In this document: positions 51,229 through 59,652 of the stretch, one piece after another
How the letters are laid out: every line of letters begins with the position of its first letter
How positions within the stretch are numbered: the first letter of the stretch is position 1
Assembly (NCBI RefSeq): GCF_016862375.1
Contig: NZ_BOMV01000057.1
Coordinates: 291,256-355,255 of the forward strand
Length of the DNA stretch: 64,000 bases
Direction of reading: 5' to 3'
From: Paractinoplanes rishiriensis
GTDB lineage: Bacteria > Actinomycetota > Actinomycetes > Mycobacteriales > Micromonosporaceae
Program-made: the position numbers and the translations under genes
Notes under the pieces: generated by a model
What the model saw: only the letters and a program-made list of their open reading frames with translations
What the model was told of the DNA's origin: nothing
Database searches by the model: none

Positions 51229-52796
51229 GCGGCGATCTCGTTTCGGGAGGCGACCGGCGCGCCGAGGGTCCGCACCGCGGCCACCACCTCGCCCGGGTCG
51301 ATGGTGGACAGGCAGGGGTGACCGGCGATCGGGCAGGCGGTGACGCGGGTGTCCCGGCAGGCGGCGTCCGGCACGCCGAGACGCACGGCGGGCACGCGGT
51401 AGGGACCCCATTTGCCGTACGGCACGGTCGGGGCGTACAGGCTGACCACGGGCGTGCCGGCGGCGGCGGCCAGGTGTGCCGGGCCGGTGTTGCCGACCAC
51501 CAGGCAGGCGGCGCCGGCCAGGATCGCGGCCAGCTCACTCAGGTCGGCCGGGGTCACCACCTCGGCCCGGCCGGCGGCGACCGCGGTGGCCAGCCCGGAT
51601 TCGCCCGGGCCGGCGGTAACCAGCACCCGGTGGCCGGCGAGGATCAGGGCCGCGACGATCCGGCGCATCGTCGGCGGCGGGCAGGCGCGGGCATCGACGC
51701 TGGCGCCGGGGTGCACCACGACGTGGCCGTCCAGGACCCGGCTGACCGGCGTACCGACCCGCAGCGCCCCGTCGTCGCCCGTGGGCAGGGCGAATCCCGC
51801 GGCCGCGGCGACGCTGCGGGCCCGTTCGGGTTCCGGCAGGTTCTCCGGTACGCGGTGCCGCACGTCCAGCAGCGAACCCGGGTAGTCCTCGCTGATCGCG
51901 GTGACCCGGCCGATCCCGGCCAGCCGCAGCACCAGCGCCAGCGGCAGCGCCGACTGGTGGAACGAGGTCAGCACGACGGCCTCGTCGGCGCCGGTCGCGC
52001 GCAGCCGTTCGGTGAGCGCCGTGATGTCGTCCGGCTCGACCACCCCGGGCTGCGGGTCGATCCACGGCAGCCGCCACTCGACGATCTCGTCCACGCCGGG
52101 CAGGAGACTGGCCGCGGCCCGCCCGCGCGGCCCGCAGAGCAGCACCACCCGCTCGGCCCCGGCCGCCACGGCCCGGATGGCGGGACCGCTGAGCAGCACG
52201 TCCCCGGCGGAGTCGGAGCGCACCACGAGCACGGTCCCGGCCCGCCCGGACCGCGGTGTGGGTCGCATCAGTTCCTCGCGGTGCAGCAGGTGGCCGACGG
52301 CCTGGGTGAGGTCGCCGGCCACCACCGGCGCCGCGGCGATCTCCTCGGCCCTGGTGACGGGAGTGGGGACGAGGACGCCGGCGGCGCCGGCCGCCAGGGC
52401 GGCGGTCATGTCGCGGCCGATGTCGCCGATCACCGCGCAGCGCCGGGGCGTGGTGCCGAGCGCGGCGGCGGCCGACTCGACCAGGCCGGGGGCGGGCTTG
52501 CGGCACCGGCAGCCGGCCGTGTCGTCGTGCGGGCAGATCTGCCAGGTGTCGAACGGGCCGAGCAGGTCCTCGACCCGGCGGTTGACCGCGGTCAGGTCGG
52601 CGGCGGTGAAGCGGCCGCGGGCCAGGCCGGACTGGTTGGTGACCACGCCGAGGCGCAGGCCGGCGGCGCGCAGCCGGTCTAGGGCGGCGCGGGCGCCGGG
52701 CATCGGGACCACCCGGTCCGGGTCGCCGTTGTAGGGGACGTCGACGATCAGCGTGCCGTCCCGGTCGAACAGGACGGCGTCGAAGAGGCGGTTCAC
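51225..52796 (-). CDS. GmhB-GT9 fusion: heptose bisphosphate phosphatase and heptosyltransferase
   Basis: 523 residues from GTG 52796, overlapping the GT2 stop. Residues 1-175 are a HAD phosphatase of GmhB type: VLFDRDGTLIVDVPYNGDPD, VTNQSGLARGRF and the zinc motif CPHDDTAGCRCRKPAPG. It removes the 7-phosphate of heptose 1,7-bisphosphate. Residues 178-523 are a GT9 heptosyltransferase (VRSDSAGDVLLSGPAIRAVA, VVHPGASVDARACPPPT, CLVVGNTGPAHLAAAAGTPV). The join HREELMRPTP has no stop; GAGGA precedes ATG 52268, so separate translation of GT9 is possible too. Confidence 0.85.
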   Translation of the reverse strand: MNRLFDAVLFDRDGTLIVDVPYNGDPDRVVPMPGARAALDRLRAAGLRLGVVTNQSGLARGRFTAADLTAVNRRVEDLLGPFDTWQICPHDDTAGCRCRKPAPGLVESAAAALGTTPRRCAVIGDIGRDMTAALAAGAAGVLVPTPVTRAEEIAAAPVVAGDLTQAVGHLLHREELMRPTPRSGRAGTVLVVRSDSAGDVLLSGPAIRAVAAGAERVVLLCGPRGRAAASLLPGVDEIVEWRLPWIDPQPGVVEPDDITALTERLRATGADEAVVLTSFHQSALPLALVLRLAGIGRVTAISEDYPGSLLDVRHRVPENLPEPERARSVAAAAGFALPTGDDGALRVGTPVSRVLDGHVVVHPGASVDARACPPPTMRRIVAALILAGHRVLVTAGPGESGLATAVAAGRAEVVTPADLSELAAILAGAACLVVGNTGPAHLAAAAGTPVVSLYAPTVPYGKWGPYRVPAVRLGVPDAACRDTRVTACPIAGHPCLSTIDPGEVVAAVRTLGAPVASRNEIAA

Positions 52797-53992
52797 CGCA
52801 CGGCCACCGTGCTGTCGGCGCCCGGCGCGGGTGGTGCCGGGGAAAATCCGGGACGCGTCGCCACCGGTGGGACCGGGATGGAGCGGGCGCCGCGCCACCG
52901 GCGCCAGCCGCGCAGCCAGTGCGCGACCGCCAGCGGGGGGATGGCGGCGCTGGTGACCAGCATGGTGGCCACCTCGCGCGGGTCGCGCGGGCCGGGGGCG
53001 ATCCGCGCCGTGGCGAACTCGGCGGTGCCGGCGAGCCACGCGGCGCCGGCGACCGCGGCCACCGAGCGCCACACGGCTGCCCCGGCCGCCCAGCGCCGAC
53101 CGGCCGCCCCGGCTGCCGAGCGGTGACCGGCCGCCTCGGCTGCCGAGCGGTGACCGGCTGCCCCGGTTACCGAGCGCCGACTGGCCGCCCTGGCCGCCGA
53201 GCGGTGGCCGGCCGCCGCGGCGCAGAGGGCCAGCAGGCCGGCCGCGGTGACCGCGGCGTGCCGGTGCCGGCGGCCGGCCGGAATGTCCAGCATCAGGCGC
53301 CAGTAGCGGCCGTAGAGGCGGCGCAGCAGCGCGTCGTCGGCGTTGCCGCGCTGGTTGCGCAGGCTGACCCAGGGGCTCTCGGCGCGGACCGGATGGACGG
53401 TGCGGCGGTCGCCGCGGTGCAGCCGCCAGCCGGCCCGGTGCACCCGGTGGGCCAGTTCGGCGTCTTCGCGGAAGGCGCGCGGCAGTCGCTCGTCGAATCC
53501 GCCGCAGTGGGCCAGCGCGAGCCGCCGGAAGGCCATGTCCGCGGTGATCCAGGCGCCGTCGGTCAGGCCCGCGGTGACCCGCTCCCAGTCGGTGGGCCGG
53601 CGGTCGGCCGGCAGCGGCACGTGCAGGTCACCCTGCACGCCGCCGACGTCGTCCGGCAGGCCGGCCAGATCGGCCTCGAGGGCGGCCCGCCAGCCGGGCT
53701 CGGGCAGCACGTCGTCGTCGAGGAAGACCACCCAGTCGCGCCGGGCGGCGCGCCAGCCGGTGTTGCGGGCCGCGGCCGGGCCGCGGCCGGTGCCGGGCAG
53801 CACGGTGAAGCGGGGCGGGATGGGCAGCGGCCGGTCGCGCTCCGGCCGGTCGTCGACCACCAGGATCTCGTCGCCCGGCGCCGTCTCCAGCACGTCGAGC
53901 AGGCGGGTGAGGCTGGCCCGGCCGACCGTCGGCACCACGACCGTGACCGGGATCGTGACCGGCATCCGATCCGGGCTCGTCACCGGGATCAT
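52793..53992 (-). CDS. family 2 glycosyltransferase with membrane C-terminus
   Basis: 399 residues, ATG overlapping the carbamoyltransferase stop. GT-A fold: TVVVPTVGRASLTRLLDVLE, DEILVVDDRPERDRP, VVFLDDDVLPEPGWRAALEA with the metal-binding DDD, and AHCGGFDERLPRAFREDAEL. Behind the catalytic domain lie hydrophobic segments (HAAVTAAGLLALCAAAA, AAIPPLAVAHWLRGW) separated by a nine-residue repeat array. Likely membrane-associated and adds an early sugar. Confidence 0.88.
   Translation of the reverse strand: MIPVTSPDRMPVTIPVTVVVPTVGRASLTRLLDVLETAPGDEILVVDDRPERDRPLPIPPRFTVLPGTGRGPAAARNTGWRAARRDWVVFLDDDVLPEPGWRAALEADLAGLPDDVGGVQGDLHVPLPADRRPTDWERVTAGLTDGAWITADMAFRRLALAHCGGFDERLPRAFREDAELAHRVHRAGWRLHRGDRRTVHPVRAESPWVSLRNQRGNADDALLRRLYGRYWRLMLDIPAGRRHRHAAVTAAGLLALCAAAAGHRSAARAASRRSVTGAAGHRSAAEAAGHRSAAGAAGRRWAAGAAVWRSVAAVAGAAWLAGTAEFATARIAPGPRDPREVATMLVTSAAIPPLAVAHWLRGWRRWRGARSIPVPPVATRPGFSPAPPAPGADSTVAVR
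53048..53209. repeat. six 27-bp units inside the GT2 gene
   Basis: On the coding strand they give GHRSAARAA, SRRSVTGAA, GHRSAAEAA, GHRSAAGAA, GRRWAAGAA and VWRSVAAVA, six in-frame nine-residue repeats between two hydrophobic stretches. The middle units are nearly identical in DNA, suggesting slippage and variable copy number between strains. Confidence 0.85.
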
Positions 53993-55620
53993 GAGGCAAA
54001 CGTCCTCGACCGGCGGACCGCGAACGGGCCCAGCGCCAGCAGGTCCACCGGTGCCGAGCCGAACAGCTCCATGGCCTCGCGCGGGGTGTCCACCATGGGG
54101 CGGCCCGCGGTGTTCAGCGAGGTGTTGACGACCACCGGCAGGCCGGTGTGCCGCTCGAACTCGGTGAGCATCTCGGCCACCAGCGGCTCGGTTTCGGTGT
54201 GGACGGTCTGCACCCGGGCGGTGCCGTCGACGTGCACGACCGCGGGGATGCGCTCGCGCCACTCCGGCCGGACCCGGTGCACGAAGAGCATGTACGGGCT
54301 GGGGCAGACGCCCTCGAAGATCTCGGCGAACCGTTCGGCGCGGACCATCGGCGCGATCGGGCGGAACTGCTCGCGGCCCTTCACGTCGTTCATCCGGCGC
54401 TGGGTGTGCGGGTCGCCGGGGTGGGCCAGTAGCGAGCGGTGCCCGAGCGCCCGCGGGCCGTACTCGGAGCGGCCCTGGTACCAGGCGACGATGCCGTTGC
54501 CGGCCAGCACCTCGGCGGCCGTCGCGGCGATCGACGCCGGCCGCTCGTAGGGCAGCGCGGCCCGCTGCAGCTCCGCCTCCAGCTCGTCGTCGCTCCAGCC
54601 GCGGCCCAGCGCCGCGGAACCGAACGGCGCGACCTTCTCCGGCGTGACCGCGAGCGCGGCGCCCAGCGCGGTGCCGGAGTCGCCGGCCGCCGGCTGCACC
54701 CAGACCCGCTCGAACGGGCCCTCGGCGGCGATCCGGGCGTTGGCCACGCAGTTGAGCGCGGTGCCGCCGGCCATGGTCAGCGTCGCCGGGCCGCCGGCCG
54801 CCTCGTACGTCCATCGGACCAGGTCGAGCAGCACCTCCTCGAGCCGCGCCTGCACGCTGGCCGCCAGGTCGGCGTGCGCGTCGGTGAGCTCGCCGTCGGC
54901 CGGGCGGGCCTTGGCCAGCGCCGCCCAGTCGATCCGCTCGACCGTGAAGCCGCCGTCACCGGTGGCCCGGACCAGGTCGCGCAGCAGCCCCAGGAAGGCC
55001 GGCCGGCCGTAGGAGGCGAGGGCCATCACCTTGTACTCGTCGCTGGAGTGCAGGAAACCGAGGTGCCGGGTCAGGTCTTCGTAGAGCAGGCCGAGCGAGT
55101 GCGGCAGTTCCTGGGTGCGGAACACCTCGAGCTCGCCGTCGGAGTAGGCGCCGGCCAGGTGGCTGGCCACCTCGCCGCGGCCGTCCAGCACCAGCACCGC
55201 GTTGTCCTCGGCCACCGACAGCCCGGCCGACGCCGCGTGCGCCACGTGGTGCGGCACGAACCGGACCCGGTCCGGGTCGAGCCCGGGCAGCGCGGCGGCC
55301 AGGAACTGCGGTGCCCGGCGGGCGTAGTCGACGCGCAGGTGGTCGGAGGGGTCGTCGAGGCCCAGGCCGGCCGCGTCCCGGCACAGCCCGGGGTCGAACG
55401 AGTAGGCCACCGCGTCCAGCTCGCCGGGCTCGATCCCGGCCGCGCGCAGGCACCAGGCGGCGGACAGCTCGGGCAGCTCCCAGGCGGCGAACGGCACCGG
55501 CCGCTTGCCGTGTTTACGACGGCTGAACCGCTCCTCCTCGGCCGCCGCCACCACCCGGCCGTCGACGACCACGGCCGCGGCCGGATCGTGGAAGATGGCA
55601 TTGATTCCCAGCACTCGCAT
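53989..55620 (-). CDS. NodU/CmcH-family O-carbamoyltransferase
   Basis: 543 residues from ATG 55620; 12-28 extra codons upstream are open but do not match the family. MRVLGINAIFHDPAAAVVVD and AAEEERFSRRKHGKRPVPFA, then HHVAHAASAG, DEYKVMALASYG and GGTALNCVANARI form the Kae1-like N-domain. YQGRSEYGPRALGHRSLLAH, FRPIAPMV and VVNTSLNTAGRPMVDTP are in the C-domain. Carbamoyl phosphate and ATP are used to carbamoylate a hydroxyl, as in nodulation factors and sugar-containing antibiotics. First gene of the heptose operon, so the glycan is probably carbamoylated. Confidence 0.92.
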   Translation of the reverse strand: MRVLGINAIFHDPAAAVVVDGRVVAAAEEERFSRRKHGKRPVPFAAWELPELSAAWCLRAAGIEPGELDAVAYSFDPGLCRDAAGLGLDDPSDHLRVDYARRAPQFLAAALPGLDPDRVRFVPHHVAHAASAGLSVAEDNAVLVLDGRGEVASHLAGAYSDGELEVFRTQELPHSLGLLYEDLTRHLGFLHSSDEYKVMALASYGRPAFLGLLRDLVRATGDGGFTVERIDWAALAKARPADGELTDAHADLAASVQARLEEVLLDLVRWTYEAAGGPATLTMAGGTALNCVANARIAAEGPFERVWVQPAAGDSGTALGAALAVTPEKVAPFGSAALGRGWSDDELEAELQRAALPYERPASIAATAAEVLAGNGIVAWYQGRSEYGPRALGHRSLLAHPGDPHTQRRMNDVKGREQFRPIAPMVRAERFAEIFEGVCPSPYMLFVHRVRPEWRERIPAVVHVDGTARVQTVHTETEPLVAEMLTEFERHTGLPVVVNTSLNTAGRPMVDTPREAMELFGSAPVDLLALGPFAVRRSRTFAS

Positions 55621-55760
55621 GGCGCGCCGCATACCCCTCGCGGCGGCCGGTATTCGCTTGATCGTCGACTTCTCCGAAGAAAAACGGAGCGCGCTGAACT
55701 GCACTGATACCTACTCCACAGCGGAGTTTGAAGTCGTTGTCGTGGGGCACGCGTCGCGCC

Positions 55761-57167
55761 ATGTACGAGGTTGAGCAACTCATCGCGGGCCGCCGGCAGC
55801 CGGGCGGCGCCGGCCGGGAACTGACCGTCGTGGACCCGCGCGACGACGCGCCGGTCACCCGGGTGCCGGTGTCGTCGGCCGTCGACGTCGCGATGGCGGT
55901 CCGGGCCGCCCGCGCGGCGGCCCCGGACTGGGCACGCACCCCCGCCGCCGCGCGCGGGGCGGCACTGCACGCGGCCGCCGCCGCGGTCGAGGCCGGCGCC
56001 GACCGGCTGGCCGCGGCCGCGTCGGCCGAGATGGGCAAGCCGGTCGGCGAGGCCCGGGAGTCGGTTCTGGCCGGGGCCGGCACGCTGCGGCAGTACGCCG
56101 AACTGGGCCCGGCGCACCGCGGCCGTACCCTGGCCGGCAACGACCACGCGATCGACCTGATGGCCTACCAGCCGCGCGGTGTGGTCGCCGTGATCACCCC
56201 GTGGAACGACCCGGTCGCGGTGGCCTGCGGCCTGATCGGCGCCGCGCTGGTCACCGGCAACACGGTGGTGACGAAGCCGAGCGAGCGCACCCCGGCGACC
56301 GGCTGGCTGCTCGCCGACATGCTCGCCCCGCATCTTCCGGACGGCGTGTTCGGGCTGCTCAACGGCGACGGCGAGGTGGGTGCCGCGCTGGCCGCCGCGC
56401 CGGTCGACGTGGTGGCGCACGTGGGCTCCACGGCCACCGGCCGGGCGATCGCGGCGGCCTGCGCCGGCACCGGCGCCAAGGCGCTGCTGGAGAACGGCGG
56501 CAGCGACCCGCTGATCGTCGACGCCGGGGTGGACCCGTGCTGGGCGGCCGAGCAGGCCGCGCTCGGCGCGTTCGCCAACGCCGGGCAGATCTGCGTCGCG
56601 GTCGAGCGGATCTACTGTGACCGCACAAGCGAGGAGCCGTTCCTGGAGGCGCTGGCCGCCGAGGCGGAGCAGTGGCGGCCGCGGCTCGGTCCGCTGGTCG
56701 ACCGCCGGCACCGCGACCTGGTCGACGATCAGGTGCGGCGGGCCCGCAAGGACGGCGCCCGGGTGCTCCGCGGCGGCGAGATACCGGCCGGTCCGGGCGC
56801 CTGGTACCCGCCCACCGTGCTGGCCGGCTGCACCGACGAGATGGCGGTGCTGCGCGACGAGACGTTCGGGCCGGTCGCGCCGGTGGTGGCGGTCGACTCG
56901 TTCGACGAGGCACTGCGGCGGGCCGCCGATTCGCCGTACGGGCTCGCCGCGACCGTGCTGACCGGTTCGATGAGCCACGCGCAGCGGGCCTGGCGGGAGT
57001 TGCCGGCCGGCACCGTCAAGGTCAACGCGGTGTTCGGCGGGGCACCGGCCGGTGCCGCGCATCCACGCCGGGGCAGCGGGCAGGGTTTCGGGTACGGGCC
57101 GGAACTGCTCGACGAGATGACCGTGACCAAGGCCGTGCACGTCGAGGCCCCGTACGGCGGGTGGTGA
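55761..57167 (+). CDS. aldehyde dehydrogenase family protein
   Basis: 468 residues from ATG 55761. NAD(P) site GVVAVITPWNDPVAVACGLI and NTVVTKPSERTP, GSTATGRAIAAACAGTGAKA, general base Glu in LLENGGSDPLIV (normally ELGG), nucleophile Cys in NAGQICVAVERI, and ETFGPVAPVVAVDSFDEALR are in order. It oxidises an aldehyde to an acid; the unusual LENGGSDP around the Glu suggests a divergent subfamily. Divergent from the heptose operon across 140 bases, so perhaps under shared control. Confidence 0.88.
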   Translation: MYEVEQLIAGRRQPGGAGRELTVVDPRDDAPVTRVPVSSAVDVAMAVRAARAAAPDWARTPAAARGAALHAAAAAVEAGADRLAAAASAEMGKPVGEARESVLAGAGTLRQYAELGPAHRGRTLAGNDHAIDLMAYQPRGVVAVITPWNDPVAVACGLIGAALVTGNTVVTKPSERTPATGWLLADMLAPHLPDGVFGLLNGDGEVGAALAAAPVDVVAHVGSTATGRAIAAACAGTGAKALLENGGSDPLIVDAGVDPCWAAEQAALGAFANAGQICVAVERIYCDRTSEEPFLEALAAEAEQWRPRLGPLVDRRHRDLVDDQVRRARKDGARVLRGGEIPAGPGAWYPPTVLAGCTDEMAVLRDETFGPVAPVVAVDSFDEALRRAADSPYGLAATVLTGSMSHAQRAWRELPAGTVKVNAVFGGAPAGAAHPRRGSGQGFGYGPELLDEMTVTKAVHVEAPYGGW

Positions 57168-57170
57168 GGG

Positions 57171-57845
57171 TCAGCCCTCGATGCCGGTCGCGGTGTTCGC
57201 GGTCCCGACCGGCTTGGACTGTGGTGACCCGCGCTGCCGCAGATAGATCGACAAAATCACCATCGAGGCCACCGCCAGCAGTTCGGACTGCCAGTTCTGC
57301 AGGGTCCGGTTCCAGAAGTCCGGTTCGGCTAGATACTGGCTCCAGGTGACCGGGTCCTGCAGGTTGCCGAGTTGTTCCTCGTTGAACGCGGCCACCCCGG
57401 CGATCGACTGGGCCAGCCAGGACAGCACGAAGATCAGGCCCATCACCAGCCCGAGCGAGTTGGCGAACAACCACAGCCGGACGCCGCCGAGCTTGGCCCA
57501 GCGGGGCGAGTCGTCGTCGGCGTACGGCCCAACTTTTTGCTCTTTGTCGGTCTCCCGCCCGGGCCGGTCCAGCGGCTTGGACTCCGGCGAGCCGCGCTGC
57601 AGCAGCCAGACCGTGAGGTAGATGAACAGGAAGAACTGGAGGTATTCGGACTGCCAGTTCTCCGCGACGTCGACGCCGAAGCTGGCGGAGGTGACGTAGC
57701 GGGCCAGCGAGATCGGCTCCAGGCCCTCGGTGACCTGCTGCTGGTTGTAGTCGGCGTGCCCGGCGAGCGCCTGCGCGGCCAGCACGACCAGGAACAGCAG
57801 GCCGAAGACCAGGCCGAGCGCGTTGTCCCGCAGCCGGCGCCTCAT
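57171..57845 (-). CDS. DUF6766 family membrane protein, internally duplicated
   Basis: 224 residues built of two similar halves: LRDNALGLVFGLLFLVVLAA ... ENWQSEYLQFF ... LQRGSPESKP and LFANSLGLVMGLIFVLSWLA ... QNWQSELLAVA ... RQRGSPQSKP. Each has two membrane helices around an extracellular loop with the conserved NWQSE. Function unknown. ATG overlaps the stop of the 27-residue peptide gene; the lipoprotein gene lies further upstream in the same unit. Confidence 0.85.
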   Translation of the reverse strand: MRRRLRDNALGLVFGLLFLVVLAAQALAGHADYNQQQVTEGLEPISLARYVTSASFGVDVAENWQSEYLQFFLFIYLTVWLLQRGSPESKPLDRPGRETDKEQKVGPYADDDSPRWAKLGGVRLWLFANSLGLVMGLIFVLSWLAQSIAGVAAFNEEQLGNLQDPVTWSQYLAEPDFWNRTLQNWQSELLAVASMVILSIYLRQRGSPQSKPVGTANTATGIEG

Positions 57846-57925
57846 CGGTGCAACACCCCGAGCGTGATGACGTAGGCCAGGCCTCCGCCGACCACCAGCA
57901 ACAACAGGATGAACATCAGACGCAT
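57842..57925 (-). CDS. 27-residue membrane peptide
   Basis: ATG at 57925. It reads MRLMFILLLLVVGGGLAYVI then TLGVLHR, a single hydrophobic helix. It starts four bases after the lipoprotein stop and its stop overlaps the ATG of the DUF6766 gene, so it is translated in the unit. Too short for family assignment; a small helper of the membrane protein is the simplest idea. Confidence 0.6.
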   Translation of the reverse strand: MRLMFILLLLVVGGGLAYVITLGVLHR

Positions 57926-57929
57926 CGGG

Positions 57930-58334
57930 TCACCGGCCCTGGACCGTGCAGTCGTACGGCTCGGCCTCGCCCCGCGACCGGCAGCCGGCCGCCACCACCC
58001 GCCATCCGCCTCCGAAGGCGGCCAGGAACACCGTGTCGTCGTCCAGCCGGACCTGCGCCCACTGACCGTAGACGTCGGCGCCGCGGACCGCTCCGGTGGT
58101 GGGCAGGTCCTCGTCGATGACGGCCTCGGGGCAGGCCGGTTCGAGTTCGGCCACGGCCGAGGGCGCGAGCAGTGCGCAGGCGGCTACGCCGTCACCGTTC
58201 GCGACCGCCCGCCGGAGCTGCTCCGCCACCGCGGCCGCCGCGTCGGCCCGCCGGTCGACCGAGCCACAGCCGGCGACCGGCAGCACCGCAAGACACACGA
58301 GGAGTAGCGGTAACCGTTTCACACCACGTGACAT
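57930..58334 (-). CDS. small lipoprotein
   Basis: 134 residues with lipoprotein signal LPLLLVCLAVLPVAGCGS, lipid-attachment Cys23. The mature domain (AVAEQLRRAVANGDGVAACALL, DVYGQWAQVRLDDDTVFLAA, GGWRVVAAGCRSR) resembles the SnoaL/NTF2-like cone of small secreted actinomycete lipoproteins, with two or three Cys. First gene of a unit with the mini-peptide and DUF6766 protein. Confidence 0.75.
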   Translation of the reverse strand: MSRGVKRLPLLLVCLAVLPVAGCGSVDRRADAAAAVAEQLRRAVANGDGVAACALLAPSAVAELEPACPEAVIDEDLPTTGAVRGADVYGQWAQVRLDDDTVFLAAFGGGWRVVAAGCRSRGEAEPYDCTVQGR

Positions 58335-58371
58335 TCCCCGATCGGTGCAGATTCACGCGGGCTCCTCCGCG

Positions 58372-59229
58372 TTACGCGGCCGCCGCCAGGGGAATGTGGG
58401 CGATCGCGCGGCCGGTGGACACCCGCCGGGGCGGCAGGTGGTCGTTGAGCATGGCCTCGCGCAGCCAGGCCAGCGCGGCGCTGAGCAGCCGGGACACCTG
58501 CATCTGCGAGACGCCCAGCACCGCGGCGATCTCGGACTGGCTGCAGTTGCCGGAGAACCGCATCGCGATCATGACCTGCTCCCGCTCCGGCAGCAGGCGG
58601 ACCAGACCGGCGACCGTGATCCGGTCGTCGACTGTCTCGAGCATCGGGTCGGCTCTGCCGATGAGGTCGCCGAGTTCGGCCTTCTGGTCGGTGGCGGCCG
58701 GGGCGTTCAGCGAGGCGACCCAGTAGCAGGCCGACGAGCGGATCGCGTCCCGGACGTCGGCCACCGGGACCCGCAGGTGCTCGGCGATCTCCTCGGTGGT
58801 CGGGGTGCGGGCCAGGGACGCGGACAGCGCACCGCCGGCCCGGCGGACCTCAAGGCCGAGGTCCTGCAGGCGGCGGCTCACGTGCACGGTCCAGGTGGTG
58901 TCCCGGAAGTGCCGCTTGAGCTCGCCGATCACGGTGGTCAGCGCGTACGAGGTGAACGAGCCGCGCGCCGGGTCGTACCGGGCGATGGCCTTGACCAGGC
59001 CAAGCCGGGCGACCTGCTCGAGATCCTCGAGAGTCTCGCCGCGGCCGCGGTACCGGCCGGCCAGGCGCCGGGCGAACGGCAGGCAGTAGGTGGTGAACTC
59101 GTCGCGCATCCGGCACTGTTCCCGCGCGGTGGCGGACGCGACGTTGGTGGCGTAGGTGGTCGCGATGGCGTCCAGATCGGCTTCGGGTCCACCGTCCGCC
59201 GGGCGGGATGACTGGGTTATCACGTGCAC
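58372..59229 (-). CDS. SigB/SigF/SigG-type RNA polymerase sigma factor
   Basis: 285 residues. Region 2 (CLPFARRLAGRYRGRGETLE, DLEQVARLGLVKAIARYDPA, FTSYALTTVIGELKRHFRDT), region 3 (PTTEEIAEHLRVPVADVRDA) and region 4 (LVRLLPEREQVMIAMRFSGN, SQSEIAAVLGVSQMQVSRLL) are complete. Sigma factors of this group are controlled by anti-sigma kinases and STAS antagonists, and an STAS gene directly precedes it, its TAG touching the GTG start. GTG 59223 is an alternative start with better spacing to GAGAGG. Confidence 0.93.
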   Translation of the reverse strand: MHVITQSSRPADGGPEADLDAIATTYATNVASATAREQCRMRDEFTTYCLPFARRLAGRYRGRGETLEDLEQVARLGLVKAIARYDPARGSFTSYALTTVIGELKRHFRDTTWTVHVSRRLQDLGLEVRRAGGALSASLARTPTTEEIAEHLRVPVADVRDAIRSSACYWVASLNAPAATDQKAELGDLIGRADPMLETVDDRITVAGLVRLLPEREQVMIAMRFSGNCSQSEIAAVLGVSQMQVSRLLSAALAWLREAMLNDHLPPRRVSTGRAIAHIPLAAAA

Positions 59230-59652
59230 CTACCTCTCGAGTTGCGGCCGGGCAGGGCGGGGACGGGGGGCGGTGAGGGTGCGCCGGAGCCGCCCGAGCA
59301 ACGGGTGGGCCCAGGCGTTCCAGCCGAGGGACGCTGCCGGGCCGCAGAGGGCCGCCGCGGTGCCGGTCAGCCGGAGCACCCGGTCGACTTCGCCCCGGAC
59401 GTTGATCAGGAGGAGCCGGCAACCCCGCTCGGCGGCCTGTTGCATCTCGGTCAGCAGAGCGGACACGACCGCGGCGTCGATGAAGGTGACCCGGCGGCAG
59501 TCGAGGATCACGGTGGTATGTCCGCCGTCCAGGGCACGCTGCACCGCGGCGGCCAGCAGGTGCCGGTTGTCCCGGTCGAATTCGCCGCTGGCCCGGAGCC
59601 GGGTGGTGTGATCGTCGGAGGCGGTGACGACCACAACGCCTAAATCGATCAT
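59230..59652 (-). CDS. STAS-domain anti-sigma-factor antagonist
   Basis: 140 residues from ATG 59652 (GGGAGG upstream). An STAS fold: GVVVVTASDDHTTRLRASGE, LAAAVQRALDGGHTTVILDC, RRVTFIDAAVVSALLTEMQQ and CRLLLINVRGEVDRVLRLTG. The phospho-acceptor position that is usually D-S-[SAT] reads IDAAVV, so the expected Ser is Ala here; regulation by phosphorylation may be lost. Immediately precedes the sigma gene. Confidence 0.85.
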   Translation of the reverse strand: MIDLGVVVVTASDDHTTRLRASGEFDRDNRHLLAAAVQRALDGGHTTVILDCRRVTFIDAAVVSALLTEMQQAAERGCRLLLINVRGEVDRVLRLTGTAAALCGPAASLGWNAWAHPLLGRLRRTLTAPRPRPARPQLER

